Made by a program: the position numbers and the translations under genes | In this document: positions 18,102 through 28,485 of the stretch, piece after piece | Layout of the letters: each line of letters starts with the position of its first letter | Numbering within the stretch: position 1 is the first letter of the stretch | Assembly: GCA_902558075.1 (NCBI GenBank) | Contig: CACECO010000002.1 | Location: 62,001-126,000 of the forward strand | DNA: 64,000 nucleotides | Source of the DNA: an uncultured Litorivicinus sp. | Lineage (GTDB): Bacteria; Pseudomonadota; Gammaproteobacteria; Pseudomonadales; Litorivicinaceae | Reading direction: 5' to 3' | The notes under the pieces: model-generated | What the model was told of the DNA's origin: nothing | Database searches by the model: none | Seen by the model: only the letters and a program-made list of their open reading frames with translations

Positions 18102-19166
18102 ATGTATCTAGCACTTCTTAACTCTTTAAACAACGGGATAATGGTATTGGACGCTAACGGAAAAATCTGTTGGGCTAACGAATCAGCGTGTCGAATAGTC
18201 TCGACTAATTGGAAATATTTGAAGAATCGCGAGTTGTCAGATTTCATGGCCTGTCCACAAGCGAGTGAGGTCAATGACTCGCTAGTTGATTGTGTCAAAC
18301 TGGGGCATAACTTTACCTATAGGGAATTACAACTTGGTGCGGGACGATCTATGTCTACGACAGATGCTTCTTTTAGTAAATTAGAGCATTTCTTCGATCG
18401 CCACGGAACTGTCTTAGTGGAGTTAGCTGAAGTAGAGCAAATACTAAAAATAGCACGTGAAGCTAGGTATTCAAAAGACGAGCAAAGCTCAAAACAATTA
18501 TTACGAGGTCTAGCGCATGAAATAAAAAATCCGCTGGGCGGAATTAAAGGAGCTGCCCAGTTACTTTCGAAGGAAGCTGATGCATCGGTCTACCAAGACT
18601 ACCTGGAAGTAATAATTACCGAGACAGACCGGCTTACTGGTTTGGTCGACAACCTAGTGGGTCCAAACATTAAGCAAGTTAACGAGTCGATTAACATTCA
18701 CAGACTATTGGAACAGTGTAGGTCCCTGCTCAGCGCGCAAGCAGGCGGTAAAATAGATTTCCAAAGAGATTACGATCCGTCGCTACCAGAGACCATAGGA
18801 AGCGCACAGCAACTCTATCAAGCCATCCTAAACATCACGAAAAACGCCTTAGAAGCGGTCATTGAATCGGATACCTCATTGCCGTGGGTGCGATTCAGCA
18901 CGCGCGCCATTCGCCGTGCACTTCCTGGATCGAAAGGTGCGCACACAATGCTGCGAGTGCGGATAGAGGACAATGGGCCCGGCATTCCGGAAGATCTGAA
19001 AGAAAGAATTTTCTTTCCTATGGTATCCGGCCGAGCCCAAGGCTCCGGACTCGGGTTATCCATCACACAAACCATTATCTCGCGGCATCGCGGATGGATT
19101 GAAGTGGAATCTGAACCGGGTCATACCGCCATAGATGTCATGTTGCCGTTGGGAGATATGCCATGA
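18102..19166 (+). CDS. glnL: Nitrogen regulation sensor kinase/phosphatase NtrB
   Basis: A cytoplasmic histidine kinase of 354 aa with no membrane segments. It has an N-terminal PAS domain (GIMVLDANGKICWANESA), an H-box GLAHEIKNPLGG with the phospho-acceptor His at about residue 139, and a catalytic domain with the N-box NITKNALEA, VEDNGPGIP-type G1 (IEDNGPGIP) and GSGLGLSI. It phosphorylates NtrC when nitrogen is scarce, under PII control. The ATG at 18102 follows the intergenic hairpin. The stop overlaps ntrC as ATGA. Confidence 0.95.
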   Translation: MYLALLNSLNNGIMVLDANGKICWANESACRIVSTNWKYLKNRELSDFMACPQASEVNDSLVDCVKLGHNFTYRELQLGAGRSMSTTDASFSKLEHFFDRHGTVLVELAEVEQILKIAREARYSKDEQSSKQLLRGLAHEIKNPLGGIKGAAQLLSKEADASVYQDYLEVIITETDRLTGLVDNLVGPNIKQVNESINIHRLLEQCRSLLSAQAGGKIDFQRDYDPSLPETIGSAQQLYQAILNITKNALEAVIESDTSLPWVRFSTRAIRRALPGSKGAHTMLRVRIEDNGPGIPEDLKERIFFPMVSGRAQGSGLGLSITQTIISRHRGWIEVESEPGHTAIDVMLPLGDMP

Positions 19167-20584
19167 GTTCACCTACTGTTTGGGTGGTTGATGATGACCG
19201 CTCTATACGCTGGGTTCTTGAAAAAGCACTTCAGAATGCTGGTTACAAACATTCAGTTTTTGACTCAGCGAAAGCTGCACGAAAAGCACTCGAAGTAAAC
19301 ACTCCAACCGTCGTGATGACAGATATCCGTATGCCTGGAGAAGATGGCTTTTCACTTCTCGAGCACCTTCACACTGTCTCTCCCAAGCTTCCAGTCATCG
19401 TAATGACCGCTCACTCGGATTTAGACAGTGCGGTCGCCTCCTATAGCCGCGGGGCCTTCGAGTACCTTCCCAAACCCTTTGATGTCGATGACGCTATTTT
19501 ATTGGTTCGACGGGCTCTCGAGCGTCATCAAGAGCCGACTCTGACGATTGAGGCCGATTCTAACGAAGCACAACCACTTATGTTGGGGGAGGCACCGGCA
19601 ATGCAGGATGTGTTCAGAGCGATCGGACGACTCGCTCAAGCCGAAATCACTGTATTGATCAATGGAGAATCAGGTACGGGAAAAGAATTGGTGGCCAAAG
19701 CTGTCCATGCGAATTCACCACGAAAAGGTGGGCCATTTATTGCGTTGAACATGGCAGCCATCCCGAAGGACTTAGTTGAATCCGAACTATTCGGTCACGA
19801 AAAGGGGTCATTTACTGGCGCAACTGGTGCTCGCACCGGGCGCTTTGAACAAGCAAATGGCGGAACACTCTTCCTCGATGAAATTGGAGATATGCCATTC
19901 GACACGCAAACACGCTTATTGCGCGTCCTTGCAGATAACGGTTTCTATCGCGTCGGGGGCACATCTCAAGTGAAAGTGAATGTACGAATCATTGCCGCGA
20001 CCCACCAGAATTTGGAAGAACGCGTCAAAGAGGGCCTATTTCGCGAGGATTTATTCCATAGGCTCAATGTGATCCGTATTCAATTACCCGCACTCAGAGA
20101 TCGCAGAGAGGACATTCCAGCACTCGCTGAGCACTTCTTAGCACTCGCTGCGCGGGAAATTAATACTGAATCCAAACATCTCGGCGAGGATGCAAAGCGC
20201 ACACTCGCAGAATTTAGTTGGCCCGGCAATGTTCGCCAGCTCGAAAACATGTGTCGCTGGCTATCGGTGATGGCACCAAATCCACAAATCCAAGCGCAAG
20301 ATCTACCACCTGAAGTGACATCACCGACAGAAACAACCCATCGATCGACGTTAACCTGGACAGGCCTTCTTCGCGAACGGGCTGCGAGCTTAATTAAATC
20401 TCATGAGGGTGAGGTAATCGACAAGTTAACTGAGGAGTTTGAGAGGACCCTTATCGAGGTTGCGCTGACGGATACTGCCGGCCGCAAGAAAGAGGCAGCC
20501 GAAAAACTGGGCTGGGGTCGAAACACCCTCACCCGTAAACTGAAAGAGCTTGGGTTCGCGGAGGCAGATATCACCGAAGATTAA
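19163..20584 (+). CDS. glnG: Nitrogen regulation response regulator NtrC
   Basis: A sigma-54 enhancer-binding protein of 473 aa. The receiver domain has phospho-acceptor Asp54 (VMTDIRMPG). The AAA+ domain has Walker A GESGTGKE, the sigma-54 contact loop as GSFTGA (Ser instead of the usual Ala at the second position) and Walker B FLDEIGDM. The C-terminal Fis-type HTH lies in [19 protein letters not shown]. It likely binds the three boxes upstream of glnA. Its end overlaps the convergent secB by 4 bp. Confidence 0.97.
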   Translation: MSSPTVWVVDDDRSIRWVLEKALQNAGYKHSVFDSAKAARKALEVNTPTVVMTDIRMPGEDGFSLLEHLHTVSPKLPVIVMTAHSDLDSAVASYSRGAFEYLPKPFDVDDAILLVRRALERHQEPTLTIEADSNEAQPLMLGEAPAMQDVFRAIGRLAQAEITVLINGESGTGKELVAKAVHANSPRKGGPFIALNMAAIPKDLVESELFGHEKGSFTGATGARTGRFEQANGGTLFLDEIGDMPFDTQTRLLRVLADNGFYRVGGTSQVKVNVRIIAATHQNLEERVKEGLFREDLFHRLNVIRIQLPALRDRREDIPALAEHFLALAAREINTESKHLGEDAKRTLAEFSWPGNVRQLENMCRWLSVMAPNPQIQAQDLPPEVTSPTETTHRSTLTWTGLLRERAASLIKSHEGEVIDKLTEEFERTLIEVALTDTAGRKKEAAEKLGWGRNTLTRKLKELGFAEADITED

Positions 20585-21015
20585 TTCATTGTTTGTTGCT
20601 TGCGCTGCTCCAAGAGCGCATCAAAGTTTATGGGTGCAAGCATCGGCGCGGGGAACGTTGCTTTTACGGCCAATGAATCGATCGTCTCGCGTGCATACGG
20701 GAACAAGATATTGGGACAAATTGAGCCCAAAACGTGTTCGACTGTCGCTTCATCAAATCCTTGTAATACAAAAATCCCCGCTTGTTGAATCTCAATCAAA
20801 AATGCGACCTCGTCATCAGTCTTCACAGTCGTCCCGAGCTTCAAAACTACCTCATACAATGTGTCATTCAGTTTTTTGTTGGTGACATCCACCTCAAGTC
20901 CAAGCTTAGGATTCCACTGTTTTTCGAAGATTTGAGGCGCTTTTGGCGATTCAAGCGATAAATCTTTTGTGTAAACTCGAGCAATTGAAAAATTCTGCGC
21001 AACTTCTTCAGACAT
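20581..21015 (-). CDS. secB: Protein-export chaperone SecB
   Basis: A 144-aa cytosolic tetrameric chaperone that keeps preproteins unfolded and delivers them to SecA. The YTKDLSLESPKAP and CPNILFPYARE blocks are family hallmarks. It overlaps the start of grxC's end by 8 bp, and the order rhodanese-grxC-secB matches the conserved enterobacterial block. Confidence 0.97.
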   Translation of the reverse strand: MSEEVAQNFSIARVYTKDLSLESPKAPQIFEKQWNPKLGLEVDVTNKKLNDTLYEVVLKLGTTVKTDDEVAFLIEIQQAGIFVLQGFDEATVEHVLGSICPNILFPYARETIDSLAVKATFPAPMLAPINFDALLEQRKQQTMN

Positions 21016-21277
21016 AAATGCCTGCTTCCTTTAACCATAAATTAAGTTGTCCCGAACGAAGTGCGTCCTGCATATCATCACAACCACCAACGTAGTGATC
21101 ACCGATGAATACCTGAGGCACAGTACGCCGGTTGGTGATTTCCATCATTTCCTCACGCTTTCCGAGGTGTTTATCAACACGAATCTCCTCATATGGGACT
21201 TTCATGTCATCAAAAATCCGTTTTGCCATGATACAAAATGGACAGATTCCAGTGGTATACATCACCACCTTGCTCAT
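21008..21277 (-). CDS. grxC: Glutaredoxin 3
   Basis: An 89-aa dithiol glutaredoxin. The active site reads CPFC, a variant of the usual CPYC. The cis-Pro TVPQVFIG and the GGCDD glutathione-binding motif follow. It reduces disulfides with glutathione in the cytoplasm. The start overlaps the rhodanese stop by 4 bp and the end overlaps secB by 8 bp. Confidence 0.95.
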   Translation of the reverse strand: MSKVVMYTTGICPFCIMAKRIFDDMKVPYEEIRVDKHLGKREEMMEITNRRTVPQVFIGDHYVGGCDDMQDALRSGQLNLWLKEAGIYV

Positions 21278-21723
21278 GATGACTTCCCTTTCTTAGTGGG
21301 CAATGATGCAGCTGTCCATTCAGACATGCCACCAGCTAGCCGAACAACGTTTTCGAACCCTCGTTTTTTTAACGTCTTCGCGATTGATCCTGCTGAGCTT
21401 CCCAGTTTACAAACAACGATCACCGGATGTGCCTTATGACGGTCAATCTCGGACACTTTTTTGTCAAATACACTCACGGGGAGATTGTATGCCCCAGCAA
21501 TATGCCCCTTCGTAAACTCTTTTTGTTCGCGAACATCAAGAATCAATGCGTTATCGCGATTAATCATCCGAGTCGCTTCGGTTGTATTCACTGACTTACC
21601 CGCTTTTTTAGTTTCCGTATAATAAAGGGTTCCAGCCGCAGAGACCCACAACACCATAAGCACCCAGTTTTCCTGAGCAAATCCGATAAATTCCTGCATA
21701 AATGACGAGAGACCGTGATCCAA
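21274..21723 (-). CDS. Membrane-anchored rhodanese-like sulfurtransferase (YibN-like)
   Basis: A 149-aa protein with one N-terminal transmembrane helix (about residues 18-37) and a single rhodanese domain. LDVREQKEFTKGHIAGA is the CH2A-type motif, and the catalytic Cys lies in VVCKLGSSAG. Its linkage to grxC and secB and its divergence from gpmI match E. coli yibN. YibN has been associated with the Sec/YidC membrane-insertion machinery, so a membrane-biogenesis link is possible; the enzymatic substrate is unknown. Confidence 0.9.
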   Translation of the reverse strand: MDHGLSSFMQEFIGFAQENWVLMVLWVSAAGTLYYTETKKAGKSVNTTEATRMINRDNALILDVREQKEFTKGHIAGAYNLPVSVFDKKVSEIDRHKAHPVIVVCKLGSSAGSIAKTLKKRGFENVVRLAGGMSEWTAASLPTKKGKSS

Positions 21724-21764
21724 ATTAAGACGTCGAGTATAATGATGTCGCTGGCGAAGTCACG
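21715..21764. promoter_or_regulatory. Divergent promoter region for gpmI and the rhodanese operon
   Basis: A perfect TATAAT at 21738-21743 reads toward gpmI, though its -35 position is weak. On the minus strand, TATACT (21736-21741) pairs with GTGACT (21758-21763) at 16 bp and reads toward the rhodanese gene. The two -10 elements overlap, so the operons may compete for polymerase. Confidence 0.35.
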
Positions 21765-21822
21765 GGTCCCTCGTCAGATCCATGCCTAGATCCGTTATAT
21801 TTGATCAATTCTGGAATATTAA

Positions 21823-23352
21823 ATGCGACCTAAACCCGTTGTACTTTTAATTTTAGATGGCTTTGGGATCCGCGAAGTTGCGGATGACAATGCCATATGT
21901 CATGCAAGCACACCAACATTTGATCATTTGGCTCAAAACGCTCCAAGCGCGCATTTGGAAACATCGGGTGAGGCGGTTGGTTTGCCAAATGGTCAAATGG
22001 GCAATTCTGAAGTCGGTCACATGAACCTCGGGACTGGCCGCGTTGTTTATCAAGATTTCACTCGGATTAGTAAAGCAATCGATGAAGGCGACTTCGAAAC
22101 CAACGAAGTCCTTGTCAGTGCGTGTCGTCAAGCCAAGGCCCAAGAAGGCACTCTTCATGTTCTAGGCTTGTTAAGCCCAGGTGGCGTTCATAGCCACGAA
22201 GATCATATTGAAGCAATGATCGGTTTAGCAGATTCATTGAGCGTTCCGATGACACGACTCCATGCCTTTTTGGATGGTCGAGATATGCCTCCACAATCAG
22301 CAGAATCTTCGCTGGTTCGGTTCCAACGGTTAGAAACGGTGTATACGAATTACAAACTCTCAAGCCTTTGCGGCCGCTACTATGCAATGGACCGTGACAA
22401 TAATTGGGACCGCATCCGGAGCGCATTCAACCTGATCACCAAAAGCCAGGCTGAGTTTTCAGCAGGAACGGCAGTGGAAGGCCTGCAACAAGCCTACCAA
22501 CGAGGCGAGACAGATGAATTTCTGAAGGCGACACGCCTCGGTGAATCTTGGGAAATGCGACCTGAGGATGTCGTCATCGTTATGAACTTCAGAGCCGATC
22601 GAGCGAGACAAATTACCAAAACGCTTACGGCACATTCACTTCCCGAGCTCAGTCGACCAAGCTGGATTCAAGAAGTCTCTGTTTCGACACTGACACAGTA
22701 TGCAGACGATCTCGGCGTACGCGTCGCCTTTCCCCCAGAAACGCTGACTAACACGCTTGGCGACGTTGTCGCAAATGCTGGATTGTCGCAGCTACGAATC
22801 GCCGAAACAGAGAAATATGCCCACGTCACCTTTTTCTTTAGTGGCGGCCGAGAAGCCCTCGTGAGTGGAGAGCACCGCGAACTCATTCCCTCTCCAAAAG
22901 TTGCGACTTATGATTTGCAGCCCGAAATGAGTGCTCCTGAAGTGACAGATTATCTCGTCGATACCATCTCATCGCAGAAATTTGATTTCATCGTGTGCAA
23001 CTACGCAAATGGCGATATGGTTGGCCATACCGGGAATTTCGATGCAACCGTCAAGGCAGTTGAAGCGCTTGATCAGGCGGTTGAGCGCGTACTGCAGGCA
23101 TGTAATTCAGTCGGAGGTGCTTGCCTCATTACCGCTGATCATGGAAATGCGGAGCAAATGATCGATCCGGACAACGGACAACCACTTACAGCACACACGA
23201 CTGGACCCGTACCGATTTGGTTAGGAGCAAATCCTGTGAACGCATCAGGCCTTTCGGCAGGAGCCTTACGTGACGTCGCTCCGACACTACTTGCACTTCT
23301 TGGCGTGGATCAACCCACAGAAATGACCGGTCAGTCACTCCTGAAATTCTGA
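21823..23352 (+). CDS. gpmI: 2,3-bisphosphoglycerate-independent phosphoglycerate mutase
   Basis: A 509-aa alkaline-phosphatase-superfamily enzyme that interconverts 3- and 2-phosphoglycerate in glycolysis. The catalytic Ser62 lies in MGNSEVGHMNLG. Metal ligands are in ILDGFG, HSHEDH, NYANGDMVGHTG and TADHGNAE. It needs Mn(II). The stop overlaps envC as TGATG, as in the conserved gpmI-envC pair. Confidence 0.97.
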   Translation: MRPKPVVLLILDGFGIREVADDNAICHASTPTFDHLAQNAPSAHLETSGEAVGLPNGQMGNSEVGHMNLGTGRVVYQDFTRISKAIDEGDFETNEVLVSACRQAKAQEGTLHVLGLLSPGGVHSHEDHIEAMIGLADSLSVPMTRLHAFLDGRDMPPQSAESSLVRFQRLETVYTNYKLSSLCGRYYAMDRDNNWDRIRSAFNLITKSQAEFSAGTAVEGLQQAYQRGETDEFLKATRLGESWEMRPEDVVIVMNFRADRARQITKTLTAHSLPELSRPSWIQEVSVSTLTQYADDLGVRVAFPPETLTNTLGDVVANAGLSQLRIAETEKYAHVTFFFSGGREALVSGEHRELIPSPKVATYDLQPEMSAPEVTDYLVDTISSQKFDFIVCNYANGDMVGHTGNFDATVKAVEALDQAVERVLQACNSVGGACLITADHGNAEQMIDPDNGQPLTAHTTGPVPIWLGANPVNASGLSAGALRDVAPTLLALLGVDQPTEMTGQSLLKF

Positions 23353-24437
23353 TGCATCGGATCCTCTGGTTGTTGATCGCTTTCTGGAGCACTCAGAGCC
23401 AGGCGAACGAAATTCGTGACGCAGAGACTCAACGTCAGAAGGCTGAGCACCAACTAAAAACGCTGAAGCAAGATGTTCAGCTTGATACGAAAAAACTGAA
23501 GGTCATCGAGTCTGAACTTATTCGTCTGAACTTGGATTCAAAAAGACTCACCCGCGAAATTGCCTTCTCTGAAAAATTACTTCGCGAGTTAACCGAAACA
23601 CGGAAAACGACTGAAGAAAGTATCAACGGGGTTATTAACGAATTAAAAGATCTGATTGAACAATACCGGACAGAGTTGGTTGCTTACTACATCACTGGAT
23701 CAACAATGCGATCAAATGCGGCGGCTGACAATAAACTGGCGGACTACCTTCCATTTCTTCTCAATGCACGCCAAAATAATGCTCGTGCAATTGAGCAAAA
23801 AGCCGACAATCTCCGCTCCCTGCTTGCAGAACAAGAGCTACAGACGCAAATTGCACAGAAAACATTGCTCGACCTGACCGATACACGGGATGCGCTATCA
23901 CAAAAAACCCGGGACCAACGACAACTGCTGGCGAGTATTAATCGCAAACTGGAAACGAAACAACAGCGTGAAGATGCGTTGAACTCAGATCTTCAATCTC
24001 TCGATCGCCGCATTAAGTCGCTACAACTTCAATCTGGTAGCGCAGGGCTTAAATCTCTCAAAGGGAAAATGGGATGGCCCGTTGACGGTCGCGTACTCAG
24101 ACGATTCGGACAAAACCGGCAAGATGGCTTTGGCAATTGGCAGGGGCTTGTGATCAGCACGACGGATAATAGCGAAGTGAAGGCTGTACAAGCCGGCAAA
24201 GTGGCTTACGCCGGATATCTGCTTGGCTATGGCCTGGTCGTGGTGATTGCCCACAACGATGGTCACGCGACGATTTATGGCCATAACCAACGCTTAACAG
24301 TTGAAACCGGTCAAACCGTTTTAGCGAGGCAAGTGATTGCGATTGCCGGAAATACAGGTAGTCTGCCCATCACTGCGTTATATTTTGGAGTCACTCGAAA
24401 TGGAAAGCCAGTCAACCCAAGCTCATGGTTAAATTAA
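23352..24437 (+). CDS. envC: Murein hydrolase activator EnvC (degenerate LytM/M23 protein)
   Basis: A 361-aa periplasmic protein. A short signal peptide (ILWLLIAFWSTQSQA) is followed by a long coiled coil of Gln/Leu/Lys/Arg-rich heptads (about residues 20-230) and a C-terminal LytM domain. The LytM metal ligands are lost: the segment that normally carries HxxxD reads GNWQGLVIS, and the final HxH reads LYFGV. EnvC homologues do not cut murein; they activate the amidases AmiA/AmiB at the septum, regulated by FtsEX. Confidence 0.92.
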   Translation: MHRILWLLIAFWSTQSQANEIRDAETQRQKAEHQLKTLKQDVQLDTKKLKVIESELIRLNLDSKRLTREIAFSEKLLRELTETRKTTEESINGVINELKDLIEQYRTELVAYYITGSTMRSNAAADNKLADYLPFLLNARQNNARAIEQKADNLRSLLAEQELQTQIAQKTLLDLTDTRDALSQKTRDQRQLLASINRKLETKQQREDALNSDLQSLDRRIKSLQLQSGSAGLKSLKGKMGWPVDGRVLRRFGQNRQDGFGNWQGLVISTTDNSEVKAVQAGKVAYAGYLLGYGLVVVIAHNDGHATIYGHNQRLTVETGQTVLARQVIAIAGNTGSLPITALYFGVTRNGKPVNPSSWLN

Positions 24438-24441
24438 GAAA

Positions 24442-25695
24442 ATGATGAAAAACATTCGAAGCATTCTGAGCTTTCTTCTTGTCATCCCTGTGGCCGCTCA
24501 GGCCACAGAGCAGTCATCTGACGTCGAATCATTAGATACGCTACGTGCCTTCATTGAAGTCTATGAGCATATTAAAGGCGAGTATGTTGAAGAAATTGAT
24601 GACCAAACATTACTGAATGATGCCATTAATGGAATGTTAACTAAGCTTGACCCGCATTCGGGTTACCTCAAACCACGCGAAGTTTCGAGTCTTCGGGACT
24701 CAACATCTGGTTCATTTGGCGGAATCGGGATCGAAATGGATGTGATCGATGGTCTCATCAAGGTAATTGCACCAATAGATGACTCTCCCGCCTCACGTGC
24801 AGGGATTCTTGCAAAAGACGTTATTACTCACGTTGACGACGAACCTGTGCGAGATCTTAGCCTTCAAGGAGCCATTGAAATCTTACGCGGTCCTATCGGA
24901 TCAGCTGTCACTCTTGGAATTCTCAGGGAGGTCGAAGGCGAGCCTCAGGAAGTGATCGTATCGCTAGAGCGTGCAGTCATCCGAGTCACGAGTGTTAAAC
25001 ATGAAATGCTACCTCACGGTATCGGCTATCTGCGAATCTCGCAGTTTCAAAATCGGACAGGTCCAGATTTGATCAAAGCGATTAGCAATTTCCAATCTCA
25101 GGGTGAATTCAATGGCTTAATTCTTGATTTAAGAAATAACCCTGGCGGAGTTTTATCTGCCGCAATCGAGGTTACCGATGCGTTCATCAATGGGGGGTTG
25201 ATCGTTAGCACGAAAGGCCGTGATGAGTTTTTAGATTCGAAATATGAGGCGACTAGTGAGACGATCCTAGCCGATCAACCAATTGTTGTTTTAATCAATG
25301 GCGGCTCAGCATCCGCAGCCGAAATTGTTGCTGGCGCATTACAAGATCACGAGCGTGCTGTGCTGATCGGAACTCCTTCGTTCGGGAAAGGCTCTGTCCA
25401 AACAATCTTAGCGCTCGAGAACGAATACGCGCTCAAACTCACGACGGCGCTTTATTACACGCCAAATGGCCGATCAATTCAGGCCACAGGCATTCAACCA
25501 ACAATTCAGGTATCCGAAGGAGAGGCATTAATTGAGACCGATACCCGGATTCGTGAAGCAGATTTGCCGAAGCATTTGGAAAATGTCAGCGAGCAATCTG
25601 GAGGCAGTGACAAAATCGTCGATCGGCTGACTGAAGACAATCAACTGCTTCACGCTTACAACCTACTACGCGGTTCGCAGTTGTTGATTCGTTAG
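24442..25695 (+). CDS. Carboxy-terminal processing protease (S41 family)
   Basis: A 417-aa periplasmic protease with a signal peptide ([14 protein letters not shown]), a PDZ domain (about residues 90-175, GGIGIEMD ... [11 protein letters not shown]) and an S41 catalytic core. The Ser291/Lys316 dyad appears in NGGSASAAE and SFGKGSVQ, with the 25-residue spacing typical of CtpA. It sits downstream of envC, the same order as in Pseudomonas. It probably trims envelope proteins. The start could equally be the next ATG. The end overlaps the convergent hisF by 4 bp. Confidence 0.93.
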   Translation: MMKNIRSILSFLLVIPVAAQATEQSSDVESLDTLRAFIEVYEHIKGEYVEEIDDQTLLNDAINGMLTKLDPHSGYLKPREVSSLRDSTSGSFGGIGIEMDVIDGLIKVIAPIDDSPASRAGILAKDVITHVDDEPVRDLSLQGAIEILRGPIGSAVTLGILREVEGEPQEVIVSLERAVIRVTSVKHEMLPHGIGYLRISQFQNRTGPDLIKAISNFQSQGEFNGLILDLRNNPGGVLSAAIEVTDAFINGGLIVSTKGRDEFLDSKYEATSETILADQPIVVLINGGSASAAEIVAGALQDHERAVLIGTPSFGKGSVQTILALENEYALKLTTALYYTPNGRSIQATGIQPTIQVSEGEALIETDTRIREADLPKHLENVSEQSGGSDKIVDRLTEDNQLLHAYNLLRGSQLLIR

Positions 25696-26453
25696 AGGCG
25701 AACTTCAATCCCCGCAGCCGCCATTACCTCTTTTGCTTCACCAATCGTGTACTGTGCGAAATGAAAAATACTCGCTGCTAGAACAGCTTCAGCGTGGCCT
25801 TGAACGACACCATCGACCAAGTGATTGAGATTACCAACACCGCCAGATGCAACCACAGGGACAGTCACAGCATCTGCTACAGATCGCGTTAAGCCCAAAT
25901 CAAAACCATCGCGTGTCCCATCTCGATCCATCGACGTCAAGAGAATTTCGCCTGCGCCGTAAGAGACCATTCGCGCGGCCCACTCGACAGCGTCGAGTCC
26001 CGTTGGCTTTCGGCCACCATGAGTAAAAATTTCCCAATGGCCTTGCTCAACTTGCTTTGCGTCAATTGCAACCACAATGCACTGTGATCCAAACTTTTCC
26101 GCTGCTTTTCTGACCAATTCAGGCTCAAAAACAGCCGCGGTGTTAATAGAAACCTTATCGGCTCCAGCCAATAATAAATCACGAATATTACCTGTATTCC
26201 TGATGCCACCACCGACAGTTAAGGGAATAAACACTTCACTCGCTATGCGAGACACCGTCTCAAATGTCGTTGCTCGGTTTTCGTTACTGGCCGTGATATC
26301 CAAAAAGGTAATCTCATCGGCACCCTCTTGATTATATCGGCGACTGACTTCAACAGGATCGCCCGCATCACGGATATCCTCGAATTGAACACCTTTGACG
26401 ACTCGACCCTGATCAACATCAAGACAAGGGATGATACGCTTGGCAAGGCCCAC
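25692..26453 (-). CDS. hisF: Imidazole glycerol phosphate synthase, cyclase subunit
   Basis: A (beta/alpha)8-barrel of 253 aa. [21 protein letters not shown] carries the first catalytic Asp, and the second is in [10 protein letters not shown]. It closes the imidazole ring using ammonia supplied by HisH. It is the last gene of the minus-strand hisB-hisH-hisA-hisF operon and abuts hisA directly. Confidence 0.97.
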   Translation of the reverse strand: MGLAKRIIPCLDVDQGRVVKGVQFEDIRDAGDPVEVSRRYNQEGADEITFLDITASNENRATTFETVSRIASEVFIPLTVGGGIRNTGNIRDLLLAGADKVSINTAAVFEPELVRKAAEKFGSQCIVVAIDAKQVEQGHWEIFTHGGRKPTGLDAVEWAARMVSYGAGEILLTSMDRDGTRDGFDLGLTRSVADAVTVPVVASGGVGNLNHLVDGVVQGHAEAVLAASIFHFAQYTIGEAKEVMAAAGIEVRL

Positions 26454-27185
26454 TTAGTTGGACTCCGTTAACGCGATTGCTTCAGCCAAATCCAATGTAC
26501 CTTCATAGATCGCACGGCCAGTAATTGCACCGATCACACCATCGGACTCAACTGCCAATAAAGCAGTCACATCACTTAAACCTTTTAACCCACCCGACGC
26601 GATGACCGGACATCCTGTCTCTCTCGCGAGTAACGCAGTTGCATCAATATTGACCCCAGACAACATACCATCACGGCCAATATCGGTATAAACGACAGAA
26701 GAGACGCCAACGTTAGCAAAGCGTTTCACAACCTCAGTCGCTGATAGGGTACTTGCCTCTGCCCAACCCTCGGTTGCAACCCAGCCATCTTTGGCATCAA
26801 CGCCAACGATGATATGACCCGGAAATTGCTGACACGCCTCGGTCACAAAATCAGGTTCTTTAACGGCTTGAGTTCCGATAATCACCCATGACAAACCGAG
26901 GTCGAGGTAGTCTTCAATAGTGGCAAGGTCGCGAACTCCTCCACCAAGCTGAACAGGTAATTGTGGAAACTTTGCAATAATGCCTGCAACCGCCTCTTTA
27001 TTTTCGGGCTTTCCTGCAAACGCACCATCGAGATCGACCACATGCAAACTTTCAGCACCTGCTTCAACCCAACGCGACGCTGTCGCCACTGGATCATCGG
27101 AATAGACCGTCGCGTCAGCCATACGGCCCTGACGTAACCGTACACAGGTTCCATTTTTCAAATCAATCGCCGGAATAATCAGCAT
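26454..27185 (-). CDS. hisA: ProFAR isomerase (phosphoribosylformimino-AICAR isomerase)
   Basis: A 243-aa barrel enzyme homologous to HisF that performs the Amadori rearrangement in histidine synthesis. The catalytic Asp is in IPAIDLKNG and the second in [10 protein letters not shown] use the ATG at 27185, which begins MLIIPAIDL and overlaps the hisH stop; a start four codons earlier is possible. Confidence 0.96.
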   Translation of the reverse strand: MLIIPAIDLKNGTCVRLRQGRMADATVYSDDPVATASRWVEAGAESLHVVDLDGAFAGKPENKEAVAGIIAKFPQLPVQLGGGVRDLATIEDYLDLGLSWVIIGTQAVKEPDFVTEACQQFPGHIIVGVDAKDGWVATEGWAEASTLSATEVVKRFANVGVSSVVYTDIGRDGMLSGVNIDATALLARETGCPVIASGGLKGLSDVTALLAVESDGVIGAITGRAIYEGTLDLAEAIALTESN

Positions 27186-27820
27186 GCCCCGTCCCAAGTC
27201 AAAAAGTTTCGATAAAGATGAATGCCAGCATCATGCGATTTTTCAGGATGGAATTGCACCGCAAAGACATTGGGCTTCGAAAGTGCTGCTGCAAACGGCG
27301 TACCATGCTTACAGATCCCAACTGCAAACTCTGCAGTGGCATCGGCATAGCGATAACTATGCACGAAATAAAAACGTGTCCGATCGGCTATCCCATTCCA
27401 CATTGGATGCTGACGTTGTTCTACCTCGTTCCAGCCCATGTGCGGAACTTTCAACGCATGTCCCTTCCGATTTTTCATCGATTTAGGGAATAGCGTAATC
27501 CGCCCAGGAAACACGCCTAACGCATCAACACCTGCGCTCTCCTCACCAGACTCGGTCAGGATTTGCATGCCGACACAAACGCCCATGAGTGGTTTTTCGT
27601 GAATGACCCTGAGCACAACTAAATCGAGCCCTCGTTCATGAAGACCTTGCATGCAGTCACCCATCGCACCCACACCAGGCAGCACGACACGATCGGCAGA
27701 CTGAATTTCTTTAGCGTCGGCAGTGACGAGCACACGGCTCTGTCCCGCACGCTCAACCGCTTTGGCAACACTATGCAAATTCCCAGAGCCGTAATCAATC
27801 ACGGCGACTGTTTGCGTCAT
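27179..27820 (-). CDS. hisH: Imidazole glycerol phosphate synthase, glutamine amidotransferase subunit
   Basis: A class I glutamine amidotransferase of 213 aa. The nucleophile Cys is in GVCVGMQIL, and the His-Glu pair is in QFHPEKSH. It releases ammonia from glutamine for HisF. It starts immediately after the hisB stop and overlaps hisA by 7 bp. Confidence 0.97.
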   Translation of the reverse strand: MTQTVAVIDYGSGNLHSVAKAVERAGQSRVLVTADAKEIQSADRVVLPGVGAMGDCMQGLHERGLDLVVLRVIHEKPLMGVCVGMQILTESGEESAGVDALGVFPGRITLFPKSMKNRKGHALKVPHMGWNEVEQRQHPMWNGIADRTRFYFVHSYRYADATAEFAVGICKHGTPFAAALSKPNVFAVQFHPEKSHDAGIHLYRNFLTWDGAC

Positions 27821-28414
27821 TTACAGCGATCCTTTCGTCGACGGAATCATTCCTCCCATCCGAGGATCGGGGTTCAATGCCATCCGCAGAGCACGGCCAA
27901 AAGCTTTAAAGACTGTTTCAATTTGATGATGAGAATTATCACCTTTGAGATTATCGATATGCAAAGTCACCTGCGCATGATTCACAAATCCCTGGAAGAA
28001 CTCGCGGAACAAATCAACATCGAAACCTCCAACAGCTGAGCGGGTGAAAGGTATATCGTAGAACAGGCCCGGTCGACCGGAAAAATCGATCACAACTCGG
28101 CTGAGTGCCTCATCGAGCGGCACATAGGCATGCCCGTAACGCGTCATCCCTTTTTTATCGCCAACGGCTTCAGCAAAGGCCTGTCCAAGCGTTATCCCAA
28201 CATCTTCAACAGTGTGATGGTCATCTATCTCTAAATCCCCAGTCGCCTGAATCGATACATCAACTAGTCCGTGCCGTGAGACTTGATCGAGCATATGCTC
28301 AAAAAACGGAATGCCTGTTTTAAACTCCCCGACACCGGTTCCATCAAGATTTAGGTTGATTCGAATCTGTGTTTCTAATGTATTTCGTTCGACGGAAGCA
28401 ATACGATCTGTCAT
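27821..28414 (-). CDS. hisB: Imidazoleglycerol-phosphate dehydratase
   Basis: A 197-aa manganese enzyme of the sixth histidine step. Two repeated halves carry the metal-binding clusters [11 protein letters not shown] and DNSHHQIE, with FFEHMLDQ and FFQGFVNHA also conserved. It is monofunctional: no N-terminal histidinol phosphatase domain, unlike the enterobacterial fusion. It is the first gene of the hisBHAF operon and divergent from the AsmA gene across 71 bp. Confidence 0.97.
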   Translation of the reverse strand: MTDRIASVERNTLETQIRINLNLDGTGVGEFKTGIPFFEHMLDQVSRHGLVDVSIQATGDLEIDDHHTVEDVGITLGQAFAEAVGDKKGMTRYGHAYVPLDEALSRVVIDFSGRPGLFYDIPFTRSAVGGFDVDLFREFFQGFVNHAQVTLHIDNLKGDNSHHQIETVFKAFGRALRMALNPDPRMGGMIPSTKGSL

Positions 28415-28485
28415 GGCCTGTTCCTTAAGCCGTTATAAACACCGTAGTATAACGGGCCAAGGTCTGACTGACGACAGAGGGTGTC

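Noticed and set aside
23352-24437. EnvC loss of LytM zinc ligands as a novel feature
   Set aside because: Degenerate LytM sites are normal in EnvC-type amidase activators.
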